DNA of 64,000 nt, taken from NCBI GenBank assembly GCA_018648805.1, contig JABGQM010000012.1, forward strand, positions 24,397-88,396. Reading direction: 5' to 3'. The DNA comes from Verrucomicrobiota bacterium. GTDB taxonomy: Bacteria; Verrucomicrobiota; Kiritimatiellia; UBA8416; JABMPJ01. The notes beneath the pieces were generated by a model. That model was not told where the DNA came from. It did no database searches and saw nothing but the letters and a program-made list of their open reading frames with translations. Every line of letters starts with the position of its first letter. The stretch's first letter is position 1. Below are positions 1-7,566 of this stretch, in pieces. The position numbers and the translations under genes were made by a program.

Positions 1-253
1 TGCCGCCATCCGAACAGAGGGCGACGGTGCGTCCGGATTCGAGCGCCTGGACGAGGCGCTGGCCGGCCCGCTGCTCATTACCTTCACGGTAGGAGAGTAG
101 CTCAGAAGGACGGGGAATGTTGAAGTGTTGCAGCAGGATGCGGGTGCGGCGCGTGTCTTCGCAGGCGATGACATCCGCGCCCTGGAGCGCCTCGACCCCG
201 CGCCGGCTCATATCATCCAGGTTTCCAATCGGTGTCGCGACTATGTAGAGCAT
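1..253 (-). CDS. rsmI: 16S rRNA (cytidine-2'-O)-methyltransferase RsmI, partial
   Basis: The 5' 84 codons of a gene that runs off the left edge. The translation opens MLYIVATPIGNLDDMSRRG and continues with ACEDTRRT, LLSYREGNE and VALCSDGG. These are the hallmark blocks of the tetrapyrrole-methylase-fold enzyme RsmI, which 2'-O-methylates C1402 of 16S rRNA in the ribosomal P site using SAM. The start at 253 has an AAAGGA Shine-Dalgarno about 7 nt upstream. It lies downstream of hflX in the same direction, separated only by a palindromic repeat. The family is certain; completeness cannot be judged because the C-terminal two thirds are outside the window. Confidence 0.93.
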   Translation of the reverse strand, partial: MLYIVATPIGNLDDMSRRGVEALQGADVIACEDTRRTRILLQHFNIPRPSELLSYREGNEQRAGQRLVQALESGRTVALCSDGG

Positions 254-279
254 GATGGTCCTTTCAGGCGGGGAAAGGT

Positions 280-369
280 TGACCACGGATTGCACGGATG
301 TAACGGATAGCGCCTGACGGCGCTTGGGAGGATTCCCGTATCCGTGTCATCCGTGTCATCCGTGGTCAT
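280..369. repeat. Family A palindromic intergenic repeat, copy 1
   Basis: Inverted repeat: left arm TGACCACGGATTGCACGGAT, right arm ending TCATCCGTGTCATCCGTGGT. A short GC-rich hairpin (GCGCCTGACGGCGC) lies in the centre. Copies with the same arms occur at 7423-7516 and 22346-22462. The right arm supplies the last codons and the TGA stop of hflX, which is read on the minus strand. It sits between hflX and rsmI and could also act as an RNA hairpin. Confidence 0.85.
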
Positions 370-1480
370 TCTCCCCTGGGAAATGTACATCGTGGGCCAG
401 CAGTTCTTCAACGATACGCGCCTTGAGCTTGTCGAGGCCCTCGCCTTTCCGCGCCGACACCACAACGGCATCATGGTGGATCGCCAGCAGATGGTCCAGC
501 TGATCCTGTGTGGCCGCATCGCTCTTGTTGAGCACAATCATGTAGGGGACCGCCTCGGCCTCGATCTCGGCCAGGGTCTCATGCACGACGTCAATCTGGG
601 TGGCGATGCCGGGATCGGCCGCATCCGCGATGAGCAGGAGCAGATCGGATTCGCGGGCCACATCGAGGGTGGAGCGGAATGAGGCGACGAGTCCGTGCGG
701 CAGGTGGCGGATGAAGCCGACGGTGTCGGTCAGGAGCAGCTTGCGATTCTCGGGCACGTGCACGAGGCGGGTCTTGGTGTCGAGCGTGGCAAAGAGGCGG
801 TCATCGACGTACGCCCCGGCCTGGGTGCAGGCGTTGAGGAGGGTGGATTTTCCGGCATTGGTGTAGCCCACCAGCGAGACGAGCGGCCAGGGACGACGCT
901 TGCGTACACTGGCGTGGCGCTTGCCGATGCGGTCGAGGCGCCGCTTAAGATCGCTGATACGCCGCCGCATGGGCGCGTTGCGGAGCTGGAGCGGACTCTC
1001 ACCGGGACCACGCATGCCGATACCGCCCTGGAAGCGCTGCTGCTTGCGCGAGACAGGAATGCGCGAGATGAGGTATTGCAGCTGGGCCAGTTCAACCTGC
1101 ACCTTGGCTTCGGCCGAGCGGGCGCGTCGCGCAAAGATCTGGAGGATCACTTCGGTACGGTCGATCACCTTGATGCCCAGTGCCAGATCGAGGTTGTTGA
1201 CCTGCACGGCGCTGAGTTCGTTGTCGAATATGACCACATTGGCTTTGCCCTCGCGACAGGCCAACTGAATATCGACCAGCTTGCCTTCTCCGACAAAAAG
1301 GCCAGGCGTGGGACGATCGCGGCGCTGGGTGATGCAGCCAATCGTGGCGGCCCCGGCGCTGTCGGCCAGGCGTTCCAGCTCGGCCAGGGAGTCCTCGGCT
1401 TCGCGGCGATCGCGGCGGCCGAGCACCACCTGCACAAGCAAGGCGCGCTCTCGGGGTTGGGATGGATCTGTTGCTTTCAT
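356..1480 (-). CDS. hflX: GTPase HflX
   Basis: A 374-aa HflX/ObgE-superfamily GTPase that binds 50S subunits and acts in ribosome rescue under stress. The N-terminal HflX domain (about residues 10-190) includes the block FQGGIGMRGPGES. The G domain follows with G1 GYTNAGKS at 205-212, then DTVGF and NKSD. The ATG at 1480 is preceded by AAGGCG; the reading frame stays open upstream, but only through a palindromic repeat (1490-1624), so the extra 35 codons are rejected. The C-terminus (...FPGENDHG) and the stop are encoded by the family A repeat arm, so the natural 3' end may have been overwritten. It lies downstream of the small Cys-containing protein and upstream of rsmI. Confidence 0.95.
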   Translation of the reverse strand: MKATDPSQPRERALLVQVVLGRRDRREAEDSLAELERLADSAGAATIGCITQRRDRPTPGLFVGEGKLVDIQLACREGKANVVIFDNELSAVQVNNLDLALGIKVIDRTEVILQIFARRARSAEAKVQVELAQLQYLISRIPVSRKQQRFQGGIGMRGPGESPLQLRNAPMRRRISDLKRRLDRIGKRHASVRKRRPWPLVSLVGYTNAGKSTLLNACTQAGAYVDDRLFATLDTKTRLVHVPENRKLLLTDTVGFIRHLPHGLVASFRSTLDVARESDLLLLIADAADPGIATQIDVVHETLAEIEAEAVPYMIVLNKSDAATQDQLDHLLAIHHDAVVVSARKGEGLDKLKARIVEELLAHDVHFPGENDHG

Positions 1481-1489
1481 ATGCGCCTT

Positions 1490-1624
1490 CAACATCCAAC
1501 AGCCAACGTCCAATGTCCAACAACCAAGTGGGCGTGCAGCGTGAATGAACTGTCCTTGGACGGAACATTCGACTGTCGCACGCACTTGAGCGTTGGGTGT
1601 TGGATGTTGGGTGTTGGGCGTTCA
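1490..1624. repeat. Family B palindromic repeat, copy 1
   Basis: Iterated CCAACATCCAAC-type units on the left (from 1490) and their complement GTTGGATGTTGGGTGTTGG on the right (to 1624). The arms enclose about 60 bp that include CCAAGTG and CACTTG. It occupies nearly the whole gap upstream of hflX. Copies occur at 2482-2590, 32500-32697 and inside mnmG at 35432-35521. Confidence 0.85.
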
Positions 1625-1635
1625 GTTCCCATTTC

Positions 1636-1884
1636 CTACTTCTCCGCCTGGACACCATCTTTGCGCTTGGTACGGAAGAATTCCTGGCGCAGCTCGCGGC
1701 GCGTCTTGACGGTGGGCTGCTTCTGCCAGGTGCGGAAACGCGCATGCAGATCGGTGTCGTCGATGGCCAGACAGTGCCGGTGGTGGCGCCACTGGCCACG
1801 CGGATAGCGGTAGATCCAGCAGCGGTCGCCCAGGTTGAGCAGGCAGGCGTGACAGTGGCGTACGGGTTTGGCGCTCTGCTTCAT
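1636..1884 (-). CDS. Small conserved-looking protein, unknown function
   Basis: An 82-aa basic protein starting MKQSAKPVRHCHACLLNL, with a Cys-His cluster (HCHACLLNLGDRC) near the N-terminus and a Trp/Arg/His-rich middle (WIYRYPRGQWRHHRHC). The Cys/His pattern could bind a metal, but no known zinc-binding family is recognised. The start at 1884 has a GGGGG run upstream and lies 13 bp after the STAS gene, so co-transcription is likely. Reading starts further upstream would overlap the STAS gene and are not preferred. Confidence 0.6.
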   Translation of the reverse strand: MKQSAKPVRHCHACLLNLGDRCWIYRYPRGQWRHHRHCLAIDDTDLHARFRTWQKQPTVKTRRELRQEFFRTKRKDGVQAEK

Positions 1885-1897
1885 GTCGCCCCCGCGA

Positions 1898-2392
1898 TCA
1901 TGATGCGGTGCGGTCGACGGAATCGCGCAGGGCATCCACCGTGTCACCGAAGCGCTCGACATTCCGCGCGTCGAGATCCATCAGGAGGCTGTGCGCCTCA
2001 AGTAGGGTTTCGGGCATGGGGACCGATTTTTCGAGCAGGGGGATATCTTCCAGGAAGAAGGGCTCACTGTCTGCGTGAGTTCGCAGTTTGAAGGCGGCCT
2101 CGAAGCCCATGCTGTCGAGCAGGATATTGATGTCGTCGCGGGTGGAGATCAGGGCCGGTTTGTGGTGATAGCGCTCGATGAAGATGCGTGCGATCTTGGC
2201 CAGCAGGCCGAGCATGGTGCTGTCGATATGGTCGGTCTTGCGCAAGTCCAGGATGATATCGGAGAGCGGCTCCTGAAAGAGCTCATCGATAAAGGCGTCA
2301 AAGCGGCGACACATCGTAAAGGTCACGCGCCCGGCCAGCCGGATGTGGCAGACCCCTTCTTCGGTGGTCGTCTGGATATTAAACTCACTCAT
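1898..2392 (-). CDS. STAS-domain anti-sigma factor antagonist-like protein
   Basis: A 164-aa protein whose first 110 residues match the SpoIIAA/RsbV STAS fold. The phosphorylatable-serine loop reads DLRKTDHIDSTMLGLLAKI, in which HIDSTMLG corresponds to the usual (I/M)DSxGLG motif. The C-terminal 50 residues are a helical extension of unknown role. Such proteins are dephosphorylated by RsbU/SpoIIE-type PP2C phosphatases and then sequester an anti-sigma or other partner. The gene just upstream on the same strand (2616-4541) encodes exactly such a phosphatase. No anti-sigma kinase is present in this window. A start at 2407 is possible; 2392 gives the better fit to the family N-terminus. Confidence 0.85.
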   Translation of the reverse strand: MSEFNIQTTTEEGVCHIRLAGRVTFTMCRRFDAFIDELFQEPLSDIILDLRKTDHIDSTMLGLLAKIARIFIERYHHKPALISTRDDINILLDSMGFEAAFKLRTHADSEPFFLEDIPLLEKSVPMPETLLEAHSLLMDLDARNVERFGDTVDALRDSVDRTAS

Positions 2393-2481
2393 ACCGCAGA
2401 GGACCATACTCGCATCACGGGCGGGGGTTCAAGGTTCAAGGTGACTTGGACATTCCCTCATTTTCTTGGAAAACGTGGGGT

Positions 2482-2590
2482 CAACGCCCAACATCCAATG
2501 CCCAACATCCAACATCCAAGGAGATATGAGCCTATTCTCCCTCCTCACTTGGGCGTTGGACGTTGGATGTTGGTTGTTGGGCGTTCAATT
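2482..2590. repeat. Family B palindromic repeat, copy 2
   Basis: Left arm CAACGCCCAACATCCAATGC, right arm containing GTTGGACGTTGGATGTTGG and GTTGGGCGTT. The centre includes CCAAGGAG and CACTTGG. It fills the gap between the PP2C phosphatase stop and the STAS gene start, so any co-transcript would carry the hairpin. Confidence 0.85.
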
Positions 2591-2615
2591 CTCTTCCTGT
2601 CGCTCATCCAGAGGA

Positions 2616-4541
2616 TCAGCACTTCTGCACGGTAAGAATCGAGACGTCATCAGGGGGCATGGTGGTGGTGTCGAGGGCGAGGCGTTTGACGATACGGCCG
2701 AGGTCACCATCGCTCCGTTTCACCACAGACGCCAGATGGTGCTGCTTGTCCGTCAGTCCAGGCTGATCGAGCAGCTCGAGGATGCCATCTGAAAAGACGG
2801 TCAAGACGAAGGCGGGCGGCAGCTCGCGTTCCACGTTTGCGTAGGTCGAGAAGGGGAACATCCCCAAGGGTGTGCCCTTGATCTTAATCGGCTCAATAGT
2901 TGCATCGGCCAGCATAACCGGGTAAGGGAACTGGCCGCCATTGGCGAAGATGAGATGGTTCTGCGCGGTATCGATCACACCGTAGAAGAGCGTCATGTGT
3001 TTGCCCAGCTCCTGTGCCAGCAACTCGCCGTTGAGGCGGGTCAGGAGCAGGCCGGGGTCAAGGATGGCCTGGTCCTCATGCGCCATGAAGCGTTCACGCG
3101 CATAGGAGATGAAACTCTTGAGCAGGACGGTCACAAAGGCCGATGAGACGCCGTGGCCCGATACATCGGCGATATAGAAACCGACATGATCGTCATCGAT
3201 GCGGAAGTAATCCACGAAATCGCCGCTCATGTAGAATGAGGGTTCGAGGTGGCGCGCAAAGACGATCGGGCCGATCTGTTCGATAGCAGGCGGTAGCAGG
3301 TTGGTCTGGATCAGTTTGCCGGCCTCCTCGTCATCACGCAGCTTCTGAAGCGATTCCTCGAGATGCCGGTTGGTGTTGATCAGCGTACTGGTGCGTTCAT
3401 GGACCTTGTCCTCGAGCTGTTCGTTGAGGCCACGTAGCGAGTCCACGGCACGACGGCGCTCGGTAATGCCCACCACGATCCAGATCATGCCCTCGACGAC
3501 CGCATCGTCACCGGGCGCATGCACGGTGGATATAGAGACGTCGCCCCAGTAGATACTCTCATCGGGCCAGATGTAGCGCTTCTCGGCCCGAAACGAGCTG
3601 CCTTCGCCGTTGATAATCCGCTCGGCCATGCGTTGCAGGCTGGTGCGGTCGGCGACATGAAACCGTTCGAACATGCTCTGGCCCACGAGGGCCTCGGGCA
3701 GGGCGCCGAACATCTGGCAGAGCCCCGGGTTGGCACGTGTGATGATCCCGTCGCGGTCGGTCATGGCCAGGCCAACAGCCGTATTGCGAAAGAGGGCGCG
3801 GAAGCGGGCCTCGAGTTCACTGAGGAGGGCGCGCGTTTCGGAGATTTCGGCGACCTCGGTGGAGAGGTGTACGGCCATGAGAATCACCATGCCCATGTAG
3901 GCATACTCCAGGATATAAATCGACTGAGAGAAGCCAACCGCCACGGCGGTATCATTGACGGCCCCGATAAAGAAGCAGATCATGGCCGCCACGAGCGGCA
4001 GGGCGCGGCGGCGACTCTCGCGCTGATAGAAGCGCAACCCCACGATCAGCATATAGATAAACGCCAGAATCGTGAGTCCATGCAACAGGGCGGCCAGGGC
4101 CGTGAACTCGGCCTCGTGATAGCTCACCGCGGAGCCGAGAAAACGAAAGGCGCGCAGGGCGGGACGGTCGACGTGAAAGATCCAGCTGTCGGGCGCCAGG
4201 GCCATGATGGCGGCCATGGTGATGAAATAGATCGTGCTAAGCCGACGGTAGCGCGAGGAGACCGTCGAGGTATAGTCAAAGCAGAACCAGACAAAGGTGA
4301 TACCCACCAGGGCGAGAGAGACCAGCTGGACGCGCTGCCAGCTCATGCCGGCCGAAAGCGTGGTGGAACTGTAGAGTCCGGCGCAGAAGATATCGTATAC
4401 GCCCATCGCCAGGCAGGTCATGGCGAAGAGGAGATCCGTGCGCTTACGGCGGCGCCGGTAGGAGAGCAGGAGGTGGTAGATGCCCGTATAGATCGTGATG
4501 CTGGCCAGGACAATGGCCGGGATAGACTGGGAACAGATCAT
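2616..4541 (-). CDS. Membrane PAS-PP2C (RsbU/SpoIIE-type) serine phosphatase
   Basis: A 641-aa sensor phosphatase. Residues about 5-230 hold roughly seven hydrophobic segments, like the 7TM sensory modules of signalling proteins. A PAS domain follows (about 245-365, from LEARFRALFRNTAVGLAMTD to VVGITERR), then a coiled coil (about 368-405). The SpoIIE/RsbU PP2C domain (about 430-640) keeps the metal-binding motifs SGDFVDYF, ADVSGHGVSSAF, FSDGILE and DDVSIL. It should dephosphorylate a STAS antagonist in response to a membrane or PAS-ligand signal, and the neighbouring STAS protein is the obvious substrate. The family is clear; the signal is unknown. Confidence 0.92.
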   Translation of the reverse strand: MICSQSIPAIVLASITIYTGIYHLLLSYRRRRKRTDLLFAMTCLAMGVYDIFCAGLYSSTTLSAGMSWQRVQLVSLALVGITFVWFCFDYTSTVSSRYRRLSTIYFITMAAIMALAPDSWIFHVDRPALRAFRFLGSAVSYHEAEFTALAALLHGLTILAFIYMLIVGLRFYQRESRRRALPLVAAMICFFIGAVNDTAVAVGFSQSIYILEYAYMGMVILMAVHLSTEVAEISETRALLSELEARFRALFRNTAVGLAMTDRDGIITRANPGLCQMFGALPEALVGQSMFERFHVADRTSLQRMAERIINGEGSSFRAEKRYIWPDESIYWGDVSISTVHAPGDDAVVEGMIWIVVGITERRRAVDSLRGLNEQLEDKVHERTSTLINTNRHLEESLQKLRDDEEAGKLIQTNLLPPAIEQIGPIVFARHLEPSFYMSGDFVDYFRIDDDHVGFYIADVSGHGVSSAFVTVLLKSFISYARERFMAHEDQAILDPGLLLTRLNGELLAQELGKHMTLFYGVIDTAQNHLIFANGGQFPYPVMLADATIEPIKIKGTPLGMFPFSTYANVERELPPAFVLTVFSDGILELLDQPGLTDKQHHLASVVKRSDGDLGRIVKRLALDTTTMPPDDVSILTVQKC

Positions 4542-4632
4542 AGAGGCCTCACTTCAACCATGCGAGCAATCAACCACGTTTCAGCATGACAAGCAAGTCC
4601 CGTTGGGCAATTTCCGCACCGCCTGAATTCAA

Positions 4633-4670
4633 GTGGGCCGTGGGCAGTGGGCAGTGGGCAGTGAGCAGTA
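4633..4670. repeat. Heptamer microrepeat GTGGGCA
   Basis: Tandem copies of a 7-bp unit (GTGGGCA, with GTGAGCA and GTGGGCC variants) upstream of the nucleotidyltransferase gene, in the 180-bp gap between divergent genes 4541(-) and 4724(+). A different heptamer array (CAATCGG) lies inside pdxB at 22953-22985. Confidence 0.8.
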
Positions 4671-4723
4671 GCACGAAGGTCGGGGATTGATTGCGGCGTG
4701 CCGGTGGCGTATAACTTCGATCC

Positions 4724-5629
4724 ATGAAAAACACACTAGTTGTATTAGCGGCGGGAATGGGGAGTCGGTACGGCGGCTTGAAGCAGATGGATCCGGTGGG
4801 ACCGTCGGGCGAGTTCATTCTCGACTACTCGGTCTACGATGCGATCCAGGCCGGTTTTGAGCGAGTCGTCTTCGTGGTGCGGCGCGACATCGAGGCGACT
4901 TTTCGCGAGGTGTTGGGCAACCGCATCGGACGGCACATCGAAACAGAGTACGTCTGCCAGGAGCTGGATGCCTGCCTGGATGGGTTCGTTCGGCCAGACG
5001 AACGGAGCAAGCCATGGGGCACAGGCCATGCCACGCTGGTCTGCCGCGATGCCGTGGATACGCCCTTCGCGGTGATCAATGCAGATGATTTCTACGGACG
5101 CGACACCTTCACGGTGCTGGGGACATTCCTGCGCGATACGGCAGATGATCCGACGCGCTATGCCATGGCCGGCTTTACGTTGCGCAACACGGTTACCGCG
5201 CACGGTTCGGTCGCACGCGGGGTGTGCGAGGTCGCGCATGGCCGCTTGGCCAGCGTGGTCGAACACACGGCAATCAGCGCTGACGGCGATGTGTTCCGCT
5301 CGGCCGAACGGGGTGAGGTCTTCGCGGGGGACGCGGTTGTTTCAATGAATACGTGGGCGCTCAAGCCTTCGATCTTTGCCGCACTGGCCTCCCAGTTTGC
5401 CGACTTCCTCGGGGCCTCCGGCCAGGCGCCCACCGCGGAGTTCTTTCTACCGACGGTGGTCGACACCATGATCAAGCGTGGCGAGACCAGTGTGGATGTG
5501 CTGCCCACGCCGTGCACCTGGTTTGGCACGACCTACGCCGACGACAAGGCGCGCGTGGTGGCTGAAATCGCGCGCCTCGTGGATGCGGGACGCTACCCGG
5601 CCGACCTCTGGAAAAGGGCGACCTCATAA
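4724..5629 (+). CDS. NDP-sugar pyrophosphorylase-like nucleotidyltransferase
   Basis: A 301-aa protein starting MKNTLVVLAAGMGSRYGGLK, the nucleotide-binding signature (LAAGxGxRxGxxK) of sugar-1-phosphate nucleotidyltransferases. KPWGTGHA and INADDFYGRD give the sugar- and metal-binding loops. It should couple a sugar 1-phosphate to an NTP. Proteins of this subgroup are often genetically linked to NahK-like anomeric kinases, and one is encoded at 48225-49349 in this window, which suggests an N-acetylhexosamine substrate. That link is inference. It is transcribed divergently from the PP2C gene and is followed by HU. Confidence 0.85.
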   Translation: MKNTLVVLAAGMGSRYGGLKQMDPVGPSGEFILDYSVYDAIQAGFERVVFVVRRDIEATFREVLGNRIGRHIETEYVCQELDACLDGFVRPDERSKPWGTGHATLVCRDAVDTPFAVINADDFYGRDTFTVLGTFLRDTADDPTRYAMAGFTLRNTVTAHGSVARGVCEVAHGRLASVVEHTAISADGDVFRSAERGEVFAGDAVVSMNTWALKPSIFAALASQFADFLGASGQAPTAEFFLPTVVDTMIKRGETSVDVLPTPCTWFGTTYADDKARVVAEIARLVDAGRYPADLWKRATS

Positions 5630-5745
5630 AGACGCTTCTATTACAGCATATTCTGGTTGCATTGATCCCATCTGATCGCTTACCTTGCCCAGAGTATCGC
5701 TAGTGACTCATTGTTCATAAACCACAAGTACAGAGGATAGACGCT

Positions 5746-6036
5746 ATGGCTAAAGCCCTGACCAAGACCCAGATCATCGCAAAGCTCGCCGACCAGAACG
5801 AACTGACCAAGAAGCAGGCCAAGGAGTTCCTGGAAAGCCTCGCCGCCCTGGCCTACAAAGGCGCCAAGGACGGATTCACGATCCCCGGTATCGGCAAGCT
5901 CGTGAAGGTTCGCCGCAAGGCCCGCATGGGACGCAACCCGGCTACCGGCGAAAGCATCAAGATTCCGGCGAAGACGGTTCTGAAGTTCCGTATCGCCAAG
6001 GCGGCCAAGGATGCCGTGCTGCCCGCCAAGAAGTAA
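5746..6036 (+). CDS. HU-family DNA-binding protein
   Basis: A 96-aa HU/IHF-fold histone-like protein. It has the N-terminal helices (MAKALTKTQIIAKLADQNEL), the arm sequence GRNPATGESIKIPAKTVLKF and a Lys/Ala-rich tail. HU bends and compacts DNA and often takes part in origin and repair complexes. AGAGGAT lies upstream of the ATG. It is a monocistronic unit closed by a strong intrinsic terminator at 6058-6096. Confidence 0.95.
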   Translation: MAKALTKTQIIAKLADQNELTKKQAKEFLESLAALAYKGAKDGFTIPGIGKLVKVRRKARMGRNPATGESIKIPAKTVLKFRIAKAAKDAVLPAKK

Positions 6037-6057
6037 CTGGCGCGAAAGCAAAGAGAG

Positions 6058-6096
6058 CGACCGCAGGATGTAATACGCCTGCGGTCGTTTTTTTTT
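6058..6096 (+). terminator. Rho-independent terminator of the HU gene
   Basis: A perfect 10-bp stem CGACCGCAGG / CCTGCGGTCG (6058-6067 and 6078-6087) with a 10-nt loop, followed immediately by nine T residues. Confidence 0.95.
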
Positions 6097-6141
6097 GTGT
6101 CGAACGGTTGCGGACAGGAGCGGACATGCTATGATTGGGGC

Positions 6142-7425
6142 ATGAAAGCAAAAGTAGCACTCCTGCGTACCTCGCCCGCCACCGTGCTTGAAGATACACA
6201 CCGCCTGATGAATCTGGCCGACTATCAGGAAACACTGCCCAAGGCCAATGATACGGCGCTCAAGATCAACATCAGCTGGCATTTCTTCATGCCGGCCTCC
6301 TCGACCACGCCCTGGCAGCTCGAGGGTGTGATTCGCGCCCTGAAGCGTGACGGCTTTGACTCCGACCTGATCCACGGCTGTCACAACCGCACGGTGGTGA
6401 TCGACTCCCATTTTGGTGAAGAGCAGAATAAACAGATCAACGTGATCCGTAACCATGGCCTGCGCAATGTGCATCTCTACGAAGGCGAGGAGTGGATCAA
6501 TGTGCGCGACGCCGTGGGGGATCTGGCCGACAAATTTCTCTGCCTGAACGAGGTCTACAAAGACGGCTTCATGATCCCGAAGAAGTTCATCGGGTCAAAC
6601 ATCATCCATCTGCCAACGGTCAAGACGCATGTCTTCACGACCACCACCGGCGCGATGAAGAATGCCTTCGGCGGGCTGCTCAATGAGAAGCGGCACTGGA
6701 CCCATCCGGTGATTCACGAAACGCTGGTTGACCTGCTCATGATTCAGAAGAAGATTCACAGCGGCGTGTTTGCCATGATGGATGGTACCTTCGCAGGCGA
6801 CGGCCCCGGGCCGCGCTGCATGGTGCCGCATGTGAAGAACGTTATCTTAGCGTCATCCGACCAGGTCGCGATCGATGCCGTGGCGGCCACGTTGATGGGT
6901 TTTGATCCACTCAAGGATATCAAGTTTATCCGCCTGGCCCACGAGCTGGGCCTCGGCTGCGGCGATGTGCGTGATATCGAGATCGTGGGGGATGCGGATG
7001 TTCTCAAGGAGGACTGGCAGTTCGTGGGGCCTTTCAAGAAGATGACCTTTGCCAGCCGCATGCAGCACAGCATCTACTGGGGCCCCCTCAAGAAGCCGGT
7101 CGAATGGTCGCTCAAGACCGTCCTGGCTCCGTGGGCCTACATGGCCAGTGTGTTGTACCACGACACCTACTGGTATCCGGCCCACCAGAAGGTCGTACAG
7201 GAGATTCTGCACAGCGAGTGGGGACGCCTCTTCCACAACTGGGAACAGCTCGAGATTGCACCCGACGACCTGGCACGGACGGGCTGGGCCGACGTGGGGG
7301 CCGATCCGATGGAGCTAAAACCCGAGACGCTGAAGTTGATCCGCAAGTCGTTGTCCCTGCTGGGTACCTGTATGCGTGAAGCACCCGAGTTCGCCGCGCG
7401 CAAACGCAAGAAAGAGAAACACTGA
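6142..7425 (+). CDS. DUF362 domain-containing protein
   Basis: A 427-aa DUF362 protein. The diagnostic block VKTHVFTTTTGAMKNAFGG lies at about residue 165. DGTFAGDGPGPR and the ASSDQVAIDAVAATLMG block follow. Some DUF362 proteins are fused to ferredoxin domains, but this one has no CxxCxxC clusters, so a redox role is not supported. The chosen ATG (6142) begins MKAKVALLRTSPAT, as homologues do. Its TGA stop is the first three bases of the family A repeat arm that follows. Function is unknown. Confidence 0.85.
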   Translation: MKAKVALLRTSPATVLEDTHRLMNLADYQETLPKANDTALKINISWHFFMPASSTTPWQLEGVIRALKRDGFDSDLIHGCHNRTVVIDSHFGEEQNKQINVIRNHGLRNVHLYEGEEWINVRDAVGDLADKFLCLNEVYKDGFMIPKKFIGSNIIHLPTVKTHVFTTTTGAMKNAFGGLLNEKRHWTHPVIHETLVDLLMIQKKIHSGVFAMMDGTFAGDGPGPRCMVPHVKNVILASSDQVAIDAVAATLMGFDPLKDIKFIRLAHELGLGCGDVRDIEIVGDADVLKEDWQFVGPFKKMTFASRMQHSIYWGPLKKPVEWSLKTVLAPWAYMASVLYHDTYWYPAHQKVVQEILHSEWGRLFHNWEQLEIAPDDLARTGWADVGADPMELKPETLKLIRKSLSLLGTCMREAPEFAARKRKKEKH

Positions 7426-7516
7426 CCACGGATTACACGGATGTCACTGATGGGTGGCTACGCCACCCGACGGTGAAGCCGGCGGCATCCGTGCTATCCG
7501 TGTCATCCGTGGTCAG
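7423..7516. repeat. Family A palindromic repeat, copy 2
   Basis: Arms TGACCACGGATTACACGGAT and ATCCGTGTCATCCGTGGTCA enclose a hairpin-forming centre (GGTGGCTACGCCACC). It begins at the stop codon of the DUF362 gene and lies between convergent genes, so it may double as a bidirectional terminator. Confidence 0.85.
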
Positions 7517-7566
7517 AATCTTTTCAGATCCCTCCCATCGGTCCAAAAGTCAATGAATCGATCAGG

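Noticed and set aside
695..1807. A 370-codon open frame opposite hflX
   Set aside because: Shadow of the HflX GTPase; it runs through a palindromic repeat, which stays open in many frames.
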